Below are positions 55,280 through 64,000 of a stretch of DNA of 64,000 nt, piece by piece. The first letter of the stretch is position 1, and every line of letters begins with the position of its first letter. Source of the stretch: Glycine soja (Eukaryota > Streptophyta > Magnoliopsida > Fabales > Fabaceae); contig NC_041006.1 in the NCBI RefSeq assembly GCF_004193775.1, positions 24,696,644 through 24,760,643 of the forward strand, given 5' to 3'. Both the position numbers and the translations under genes were made by a program. Under the pieces are notes generated by a model. The model was given only the letters and a program-made list of their open reading frames with translations. It did no database searches and was not told where the DNA came from.

Positions 55280-58200
55280 ATGGGTGATCAAGAGGAGACA
55301 CAGGAACAGATGAAAGCCGACATGTCGGCTCTGAAAGAACAGATGGCCTCCATGATGGAGGCCATGTTAGGAATGAGGCAGCTCATGGAGAAAAACGCGG
55401 CCACCGCTGCCGCTGTCCGTTCGGCTGCCGAAGCAGACCCAACTCTCTTGGCAACTGCGCACCATCCTCCCTCAAACATAGTAGGACGGGGAAGGGGCAC
55501 ACTGGGGCACGATGGCAACCCTCACCTGGGATACAACCGAGCGGCTTACCCTTATGGATTATCGCCCAACTACTCACCACCCGTCTTGCAAGACAATGCG
55601 GGCCATATTGCTTCTCTCGTCCTTGAAAGAGAGCCTCCTCAACAGCCCGACGAGGTCCACAAAGACCCTCAAGACTATGCTCGAAGGGATGTCGAGTTCT
55701 ATCCCCCGATCCCCGAAGGGCCGGCACCCAGCACGTTGCCTCAACCCAACATCGCGACACAACCAATAGTTTTGTCCACAGAAGGACCGCCCCCGGCAAC
55801 TGAAGAAAGGAGGAAGCTCGATCTCCTCGAGGAAAGATTGAGAGCCGTGGAAGGATTTGGGGACTATCCGTTCGTAGACATGATGGATCTTTGCTTGGTA
55901 CCTGATGTTGTTATTCCCCCGAAGTTCAAAGTGCCGGACTTTGACAAGTATAAAGGGACGACTTGTCCCAAAAACCATCTCAAGATGTACTGTCGCAAGA
56001 TGGGCGCACACTCTAAGGATGAGAAACTATTAATACACTTTTTTCAAGATAGCTTGGCCGGAGCTGCGGTAGTTTGGTACACTAATTTGGAAGCCTCCCG
56101 TATCCGTACTTGGAAGGATCTGATTACTGCCTTCCTAAGGCAATATCAGTACAATTCCGATATGGCTCCCGATCACACTCAACTGCAGAATATGTTCAAA
56201 AAAGAGGCCGAAACCTTTAAAGAATACGCACAGCGGTGGAGAGACCTGGCGGCACAAGTAGCTCCTCCCATGGTTGAGAGAGTGATTATCACCATGATGG
56301 TAGACACTCTGCCGGTGTTCTACTATGAGAAGCTAGTAGGTTACATGCCGTCCAGCTTCGCGGACCTAGTGTTCGCCGGGGAAAGAATCGAGGTAGGGTT
56401 GAAAAGAGGAAAGTTCGATTACGTTTCCTCCACAAGTGCGAATGCCAAAAGAATCGGGACAACAGGGGCAAAAAGGAAGGAAGGAGATGCCATGCCATCT
56501 CTTCAACACCCGCGTGGGTCAAACCCCCGCAGACACCTCATGGTACCCATCAGTACGCGCAACATCACCCGAGCTTCTCGGCTCATACCGGGAACGCCTC
56601 TAGTTCAACACCTGTGCAGCCTAAGGCACCCACCCAGAGGGAAGCTCCCCAAGTTCCAACTCCGAACACAACTCGCGCGGCCGGTAATTCCAACGCAACA
56701 AGGAACTTCCCTCCGAGGCCATTTCAAGAATTCACCCCACTCCCAATGACATACGAAGACCTCTTGCCGTCCCTCATCGCCAACCATTTGGCCGTGGTAA
56801 CTCCCGGAAAGGTCCTCCAACCCCCTTTCCCAAAGTGGTATGACCCTAATGCAACTTGCAAGTACCATGGGGGTGTCCCGGGGCATTCCATTGAAAAATG
56901 CTTGGCCCTTAAATACAAGGTCCAACATTTGATAGATGCTGGATGGCTGACTTTCCAAGAGGATCGGCCCAATGTGAGAACCAACCCGCTCGCCAATCAT
57001 GGAGGGGGAGCGATTAACGCCGTTGAGTCCGATAGGCCGCGCAGGTCTAAACCTTTAAAGGATGTGGCAACCCCTAGGAGGTTTATCTTTGAGGCCCTAC
57101 AAGAGGGAGGTGTGATTCCCCATAGTGGGCGTAAGGAGGATTCCTGTTTGCTGCATTCCGGCGAGCTGCATGACATGGAAACGTGTTTGGGAGTAGAGGA
57201 ATTGTTACAGCAAATGATAGATCAAGGTCGACTGGAAGTTGGCAGTGAAGGAAGAGAAGAGCAGCATATATGCATGCAGTCCACGGATGGGAGCGGTGTT
57301 GCGAGGCCCAAATCCTTGGTGATATACTTCACCAAGGGCACAGCTTCGCAAAAGCCCGGACACCCCTTAGCAGCTAGACCCGCTCCTTTCCCATACCAAA
57401 ATAGCCACGCAGTCCCATGGAGATATACACCTCCGAGGGGGAAGGAAGAAGAAGCCACCGATGTCAGCTCGTTGTCGGCTAAGGTAACAAATATCACGGG
57501 ACTGAGTGGTGTGACCCGTAGCGGTTGTGTGTTTGCACCCCCGGATCTACCAGTCCAACCCGCGAATGTCAAGGGGAAAGCAAAGGTGGTGGAGGAACAA
57601 GATGATGAAATACCCCTCGCTTTGAATAAAGATATTCCGGCAAAAGGTCTTCCGGAGAAAAAGGATGGTAAAAAGGAGGTATCACTAGAGGAAGCCAGCG
57701 AGTTCCTCCGTATAATTCAGCAGAGCGAATTCAAGGTTATCGAACAACTCAACAAAACCCCGGCCAGGGTCTCGCTGTTGGAGTTACTCATGAGCTCCGA
57801 GCCTCATCGGGCTCTGCTAGTAAAGGTTTTGAACGAGGCCCACGTGGCCCAAGATATCTCGGTAGAAGGTTTCGGAGGGCTGGTCAAGTGTATGGACCAT
57901 ATCGTAGCCAAAGTGCTCATCGATAATGGTTCCAGTTTAAACGTGATGCCTAAGAGCACTTTGGAGAAATTACCATTCAATGCTTCCCACTTAAAGCCGA
58001 GTTCAATGGTGGTTCGTGCCTTCGACGGCACCCGCCGAGAGGTTAGGGGAGAGATCGATCTCCCAGTACAGATAGGCCCTCACACCTGTCAAGTTACCTT
58101 CCAAATAATGGATATTAACCCCCCATACAGCTATCTGTTGGGGCGCCCGTGGATCCACTCAGTAGGAGTTGTTCCCTCAACACTCCACCAAAAGTTGAAA

Positions 58201-58784
58201 TTCGTAGTGGAAGGGCATTTGGTCATCGTATCAGGCGAGGAAGACATCTTGGTGAGCTGCCCATCCTCTATGCCTTATGTGGAAGCCGCAGAGGAGTAAT
58301 TAGAAACCGCTTTCCAATCTTTTGAGGTGGTAAGCATTTCCTCCGTGGACTCCTTCTCCGGGCAAGCTTGCCTGTCCGATGCAGCAGTAATGATGGCCCG
58401 AGTTATGTTGGGGAACGGTTACGAACCCGGAATGGGTTTAGGCAAAGACAACGGCGGCATAACTAGCCTGATAAATGCCAAAGGAAATCGTGGGAAATAT
58501 GGTTTAGGCTATAAACCCACTCAGGCGGATATAAAGAGAAGCATCGCGGGAAGAAAGAGCGGTGGTCAAAGCTCGCGGTTGAGACAAGAAAGTGAAGGAA
58601 GCCCGCCCTGCCACATAAGTAGAAGCTTTATAAGCGCGGGTTTGGGAGACGAAGGTCAAGTGGTCGCGATATACGAAGATGATGTTCTAAGTACATTGGA
58701 TTTGGTACGACCATGCCCTCCTGATTTCCAGCTGGGAAATTGGCGAGTGGAGGAACGCCCCGGCATTTACGCAACGAGCATGAT
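55280..58784 (+). pseudogene. gag-pro: gag-protease-G-patch of element C
   Basis: ATG 55280 (MGDQEETQEQMKADMSALKE) opens a coiled-coil N-terminus. The gag core follows at about 56080-56420 (CPKNHLKMYCRKMGAH, WYTNLEASRIRTWKDL, RRGKFDY-type end). A one-base loss near 56490 shifts the frame; reading continues in the frame open to 58299 through RPFQEFTPLPMTYEDLL and a zinc-like CKYHGGVPGHSIEKC (~56860-56905). A retroviral-type protease follows: VLIDNGSSLNVMP (~57920) and LLGRPWIHSVGVVPS (~58135). A TAA at 58297-58299 is in frame; after it a G-patch-like stretch is open to 58788 (MLGNGYEPGMGLGKDNGG, YGLGYKPTQ). The end at 58784 is set by the intron candidate. Confidence 0.85.
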
Positions 58785-58966
58785 GTAAACCTTTACGGTT
58801 TTAAAAGCTCTATAGTTGGGCCTAGGCTTTAGAGTTTTTCCTTTTGTTAAGGCTTTGTGTCTTTTGTTTTTGAATTTATAATACAAGGATCTTTCTTCAT
58901 CTGTTCCTACGTCTCTACCCATTCTCATTCATTTGCATGTTTACTTCTTTATTTCTGAAATGGAAG
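58785..58966 (+). other. Candidate intron between protease and RT
   Basis: 182 bp opening GTAAAC and closing TTCTGAAATGGAAG, T-rich and AT-rich compared with both sides. Removing it joins the frame ending AGC ATG AT to A TCC AAT GAC, in phase with the RT frame, and removes the TAA at 58786-58788. Ogre elements are known to have a spliced intron at this place. Exact splice sites are inferred. Confidence 0.7.
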
Positions 58967-61900
58967 ATCCAATGACGAGTCCCCCGAAGGTACTAATACC
59001 TGGGACCCGCTTATCAACTTCGAGCAAGAAACGAATCAAACGGAAGATGAAGGGAACGAGGATGTGGGACTTCCCCCAGAATTAGAAAGGATGGTCGCCC
59101 ATGAGGACCAAAAAATGGGGCCTCATCAAGAAGAAACAGAACTAGTAGACTTGGGAATTGGCAGTGGAAAAAGGGAAGTAAAGATAGGCACAGGTATTAC
59201 CGCACCTATCCGTGAAGAATTAATAATTCTGCTAAAAGACTACCAAGACATCTTTGCTTGGTCATACCAAGATATGCCCGGTTTGAGTTCTGACATTGTA
59301 CAGCACCGATTACCTCTAAATCCCGAGTGTTCCCCGGTAAAGCAGAAACTGAGAAGGATGAAGCCCGAAACATCCTTGAAGATAAAAGAAGAAGTGAAGA
59401 AGCAATTTGACGCTGGTTTTCTGGCCGTCGCTCGGTATCTGGAATGGGTTGCTAACATTGTACCGGTCCCTAAGAAAGATGGGAAAGTACGAATGTGTGT
59501 GGATTATCGGGACCTGAATCGGGCCAGTCCCAAGGACAATTTTCCTTTGCCACACATCGATATCCTCGTGGATAACACGGCCAATTTCGCTTTATTTTCC
59601 TTCATGGACGGTTTCTCCGGCTACAACCAGATAAAGATGGCGCCAGAGGATATGGAAAAGACTACCTTCGTCACCCTGTGGGGGACGTTCTGTTACAAGG
59701 TGATGTCCTTTGGACTCAAGAATGCCGGGGCAACTTATCAACGGGCCATGGTAGCTTTGTTCCATGATATGATGCATCAAGAGATCGAGGTCTACGTGGA
59801 CGACATAATTGCTAAATCCAAATCCGAGTAAGAACACCTTGTCAAATTGCGGAAGTTGTTTGAAAGGCTTAAGAGATATCAATTAAGGTTGAACCCTGCC
59901 AAGTGTACCTTTGGGGTCAAATCAGGGAAATTGCTTGGTTTCATCGTGAGCCAGAAAGGGATAGAGGTAGACCCCGAAAAGGTGAAGGCCATCCTTGAGA
60001 TGCCAGAACCTCGTACTGAGAGGCAAGTCCGAGGCTTCCTGGGACGCTTGAATTATATTGCCAGATTCATATCGCAGCTCACCGCCATTTGTGAGCCGTT
60101 GTTCAAACTCTTACGCAAAACCAAACTGATCGCTGGAATGAGGATTGCCAAGAGGCTTTTGGAAGGATCAAAAGTGCCTTATGAATCCTCCCGTGCTTAT
60201 GCCACCAGTACCTGGAAGGCCTCTCATCTTGTACATGACATTCTTAGACGAGTCAATAGGGGTGTATGCTGGGGCAACATGACGAATCCGGAAAGAAAGA
60301 GCGCGCTGTTTACTACCTAAGTAAGAAGTTCACGACATGTGAAATGAACTACTCCTTGCTCGAAAGAACGTGTTGTGCTTTAGTATGGGCATCCCATCGC
60401 CTAAGGCAGTACATGCTGAGCCATACTACCTGGTTGATATCCAAGATGGACCCGGTTAAGTACATCTTTGAAAAGCCAACTCTCACGGGACGAATCGCCC
60501 GATGGCAAGTCCTGCTATCCGAGTTTGACATAGTCTACGTCACCCAAAAGGCGATAAAAGGAAACGCCTTAGCAAATTATTTGGCTCAACAGCCTCTTAA
60601 CGACTATCAGCCCATGCATCCTGAATTCCCGGATGAGGACATCATGGCCTTGTTTGAGGAAAAATTGGACGAAGATCGAGACAAATGGACCGTATGGTTT
60701 GACGGAGCATCAAACATTCTAGGCCATGGTGTTGGGGCAGTATTGGTCTCTCCGGACAATCAATGTGTACCTTTCACAGCCAGGCTAGGATTCGACTGCA
60801 CCAACAAAATGGCCGAATATGAAGCATGTGCCCTAGCCGTCCAGGCAGCAATTGACTCCAATGTCAAACTACTCAAGGTGTACGACGACTCAGCGTTGGT
60901 AATCCATTAGCTGAGAGGGGAATGGGAAACTAGAGGTCCCAAGCTGATACCCTACAAAGCCTATATCAAGGAATTGGCTAAAACCTTTGATGAGATCTTT
61001 TTCCATCATGTTCCCCGCGAGGAAAATCAAATGGCGGATGCGCTTGCTACTTTGGCGTCTATGTTCCAGCTAACGCCGCACGGGGATCTACCCTACATTG
61101 AATTTTGGTGTCGTGGCAAGCCCACGCATTGTTGCCAAGTAGAAGAGGAACGGGACGGAAAGCCTTGGTATTTCGACATCAAGCGATATGTCGTAAGCAA
61201 AGAATACCCGCCAGAGATTGCCGACAATGATAAGAGGACATTGAGAAGGTTGGCAACCGGTTTCTTCATGAGTGGAAGTATACTGTATAAGAGAAATCAC
61301 GACATGACACTCCTGCGGTGTGTGGATGCCAGGGAGGTAAATCACATGATCGAGGAAGTCCATGAGGGCTCGTTTGGAACGCACGCCAACGGGCATGCTA
61401 TGGCCAGGAAGATCCTAAGAGCAGGTTATTACTGGCTTACCATGGAAAGTGATTGTTGTGTCCATGTGAGGAAATGCCACAAATGTCAAGCGTTCGCAAA
61501 TAATGTCAATGCCCCACCACATCCTCTGAATGTCATGTCCGCCCTTGGCCTTTCTCCATGTGGGGAATAGATGTCATCGGGGCCATTGAGCTCAAGGCCT
61601 TGAATGGTCATCGCTTCATCCTCGTAGCGATAGATTATTTTACCAAGTGGGTCGAGGCGGCCTCCTATACCAATGTCACGAGGGGTGTGGTGGTCAGGTT
61701 CATTAAGAAAGAGATCATCTGCCGATATGGTTTGCCAAGGAAGATTATCACGGACAACGGCACCAACCTGAATAACAAGATGATGGGGGAAATGTGCGAG
61801 GAGTTTAAAATCCAGCATCACAATTCCACACCCTACCGGCCAAAGATGAATGGAGCCGTGGAAGCGGCCAATAAGAATATCAAAAAGATTATCCAAAAGA

Positions 61901-62403
61901 TGACCGTGTCATACAGAGATTGGCACGAGATGCTCCCATTCGCGTTACACCAGTTACCGAACTTCAGTGCGAACGTCAACCGGGGGCAACGCGTTCTCAT
62001 TGGTATATGGATGGAGGCTGTGTTACCGTTTGAGGTAGAAGTCCCATCATTAAGGATCTTGGAAGAATCCGGATTAAAGGAATCAGAGTGGGCTCAAGCA
62101 CGCTATGACCAGCTCAACCTCATTGAGGGTAAGCGCTTAACGGCCATGAGTCATGGGCGTTTGTACCAGCAAAGAATGAAGAGTGCATTCGACAAGAAGG
62201 TACGCTTGCGCAAGTTCCATGAGGGAGACCTTGTGCTAAGAAAATGTCCCATGCCGTCAAGGACAATCGAGGAAAATGGGCGCCAAACTACGAAGGGCCT
62301 TTTGTTGTGAAGAGGGCTTTTCCGGAGGAGCCCTGGTGCTTACCAACATGGATGGCGAAGAGCTACCTTCGCCTGTGAATTATGATGTCGTCAAGCGATA
62401 TTA
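58967..62403 (+). pseudogene. pol: pol of element C: RT, two RNases H, integrase
   Basis: RT at 59064-59831 contains VPVPKKDGKVRMCVDYRDLN, SFMDGFSGYNQIKM, FGLKNAGATYQRAM and YVDDIIAKS. A TAA (59829-59831) follows, then the frame continues (CTFGVKSGKLLGFIVS). A frameshift is near 60120 and reading moves to the 60266-60910 frame. This holds a gypsy RNase H with YYLSKKFTTCEMNYSLLERTC, then a second RNase H with WTVWFDGASN, KMAEYEACALA and KVYDDSALVIH. A TAG (60908-60910) is followed by FHHVPREENQMADALATLAS. Integrase follows: HEGSFGTHANGH..CHKCQAFA (~61360-61500), a frameshift near 61550, IDVIGAIELKALNGHRF, IITDNGTNLN and MNGAVEAANKNIKK (D, D, E present). Two further frame changes occur near 62245 and 62325 before the end GEELPSPVNYDVVKRY. 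Confidence 0.88.
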
Positions 62404-62605
62404 ATGCTTAGAATCTGGGACAATTAAGGATGTCGCTGCATGTTCTTTATCTTTACGTGTTTTCTGGATTTCCCCCAGGGATTCCCGTCTACTGTATCTC
62501 TCGTTACAATCTTTCAAAGAAATGAACGTGGATTCGAGGCTCTAGTCCTCACGTTGGTTTCAACCTTGCATTAATTTGTGATCACTGAGCCCTTCGCTCA
62601 GTTCA
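62404..62605 (+). other. Region after pol of element C
   Basis: About 200 bp of non-coding sequence before the N gap. The 3' LTR of C should follow but is not present. Confidence 0.6.
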
Positions 62606-62705
62606 NNNNNNNNNNNNNNNNNNNNNNNNNNNNNNNNNNNNNNNNNNNNNNNNNNNNNNNNNNNNNNNNNNNNNNNNNNNNNNNNNNNNNNNNNNNNNNN
62701 NNNNN
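62606..62705. other. Assembly gap of 100 N
   Basis: Exactly 100 N, the usual placeholder for a gap of unknown length. The sequence changes from element C (plus) to an NA-family leader (minus) across it. Confidence 0.98.
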
Positions 62706-64000
62706 ACTTACTTCCAATGAAAGGCCTTTTTGTTACAAAATTTGAAAGCAAAGCAAATTGCCAATTACAAAATTACAAAGAAAAAAGTCCTCAATTGTGG
62801 TGGCTATTCTCTCTTTTAGTGTTTCACTCAATTTGGAGTGCTTCTTAGTCCAATAGCTCTTAAGGTGGTTGGCCCCTTGCTTCTTGACTCAAATTCTTCA
62901 AGATATGGCACCAATCCTCCTTTCCAATTCCCTATATGGGCAACTCACAAGCAAGGAAACAAAGAGACAAGCAATAACCAAAGACAAAAAAAAAAATGAA
63001 ATGAAAGCTAAACCAATAGAGTTTTAACAAGACAAATTTCCAAGGATTATTCAACAATTAAAGCAATGAAAAGCACAAAAAGCAAGCTAGGACTCAAGAG
63101 AAACCTAGAATGGCTCTAGAGTAGAGTAGAAAAACTCTAAAAAAAAAGACTCAAGAAACCTCTAGTTTTGGCACTTGTTTTCACAATAATGTTCAATTGA
63201 AATTTCAGAACTACGATTGGTATAAAATATGCACCAATTATAGAACAAATTTTGAGCCAAAACAACAAGCACACTTTCCTTTCACTTTCTTTTTTTTTTC
63301 CTGGACACTGATTTTTCTGCCAACTTGTGAGATTTTTATTATTTTTTTCTTTAATCCAAATCGCTTGATTCTTTTTTTATAATTTTGGTCCAGATGTCTA
63401 GAAAATTCAGTAAAAGTTTCAGCTCAAAAAACGTAGTTACCAATTCCCAGTAATTTATACAAGTTCGTATGTTCAAGCTGCCAGCACCAGCGATTTCAGC
63501 CTAGAAATCAAGAGTAGTGTTTATGTTGCTTAAGGCTTGGATAGTTACAATTTGTGTTTGCTTATGCTCAATTATCTTGAATAACACAATTAAAGAGAGC
63601 TTAAGACTTATTTTGATTCACAAATCCAGCCACAACTCAGCACCACAACTCAACTTCATCATAGGCATCATGTAGGAAAAACTTAGAAAGCAAAAAAAAA
63701 AAGTTCAAGAACAAGACTACTTCTAGGAATTGATTTAGAACATGTTATGAACTAAATAACATGCATGAATTAGACTCAAAATTCAAAAGATAGGCTAAGA
63801 ATGACAAGAATACATGAACAAATGTATCTATAATTCAATCAACAAAATAAAATTCAACACAAACTTAGAACATAATGTGACAATTACTATGACTAAACAT
63901 GACTCTAAGACAACATGGATTAAGTGATTTACACTTAGATTTTTGTGTTTTTTTTTCTAATCAATATTTTGGAACAAAATTTAGATCTAAAGGTTCAGAA
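62706..64000 (-). mobile_element. NA5, leader of an NA-family element
   Basis: On the minus strand it matches the NA3 leader from about 22250 back to about 20960, and also the NA2 leader. Gag would lie in or beyond the gap, and the 5' LTR just beyond 64000. It may be the other half of the element whose LTR is NA4 (45538-46016), since both are minus strand and both fit the nest. No gene is seen. Confidence 0.8.

Larger units (their letters stand above)
50667..62605 (+). mobile_element. Element C, Ogre/Tat-type gypsy, near-complete
   Basis: About 11.9 kb in view: LTR (50667-52309), PBS, leader, extra ORF1, gag-protease-G-patch, intron candidate, then RT, RNase H, second RNase H and integrase. 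The 3' LTR is not present before the N gap. An extra ORF before gag, an intron between protease and RT, and very large size are diagnostic of Ogre-type elements in legumes. GC content and codon look are richer than the surrounding elements. Each coding block has one or a few lesions, so it is recent but dead. Confidence 0.88.

Noticed and set aside
1..64000. Intact host genes, tRNA or rRNA
   Set aside because: No long non-transposon frame, splice-supported gene or tRNA-like cloverleaf was found; TGGTATCAGAGC sites are primer-binding sites, not tRNA genes.

Overview
This window is plant nuclear DNA, almost certainly soybean (Glycine max or G. soja). It is intergenic and made of LTR retrotransposons nested inside one another; I find no intact host gene, tRNA or rRNA. 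The main species evidence is a nearly complete SIRE1-type Sirevirus with its envelope-like ORF (4111-13727, minus strand), a Glycine hallmark. Legume-type Ogre/Tat elements and soybean-style LTRs carrying GTAATCGATTAC palindromes agree with this.

Left block, 1-28380. The oldest recognisable layer is a decayed Ty3/gypsy chromovirus-like pol (25629-27828). At its left edge lies a ~2.74 kb solo-like LTR, here called T, split into three pieces (2957-4110, 18501-19703, 25244-25628). T is interrupted by two members of a non-autonomous gypsy family, here called NA: NA2 (13728-18500, minus) and NA3 (19704-25238, plus, complete). The SIRE element sits between the left piece of T and a truncated NA2 LTR. 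A third member, NA1 (1-2954, 5' end outside the window), abuts the left end of T. All NA copies encode a gag with a CCHC knuckle fused to the same collapsed reverse transcriptase that lacks a YxDD box. They could only move in trans.

Middle block, 28381-42945. This holds a hAT-type transposase pseudogene with a BED finger, DUF659 and a dimerisation domain (minus strand). It is followed by AT-rich unassigned DNA and an L1-like LINE (32880-39023). A Harbinger/Tourist MITE with a TTA duplication sits inside the LINE RNA-binding ORF. A broken copia element, P, begins at 39024; its LTR is split by a 1692-bp solo LTR, S, flanked by perfect CTAAG duplications.

Right block, 42946-64000. Three related Ogre/Tat gypsy copies (A, B, C) are stacked: A in the copia protease remnant, an NA LTR in the leader of A, B in that LTR, and C in the gag of B. 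C is nearly full length. It has a 1643-bp LTR, a primer-binding site unlike the initiator-Met sites used by SIRE and NA, and an extra upstream ORF. Its gag-protease is fused to a G-patch and is followed by a phase-compatible 182-bp intron candidate. Pol then has RT, a gypsy RNase H, a second RNase H and integrase. It carries several nonsense and frameshift lesions. A 100-N gap (62606-62705) hides the closing halves of this nest; beyond it lies the leader of an NA element (minus strand).

The genes do not form host pathways. They are the parts of mobile elements: gag for particles, protease, RT, RNase H and integrase for replication and insertion, and non-autonomous NA copies that depend on others. 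The points most worth checking are the SIRE UAG-CAGCTA readthrough site, the C intron, G-patch and double RNase H, the collapsed pol shared by the NA copies, the missing target-site duplication around SIRE, and the content hidden by the gap.
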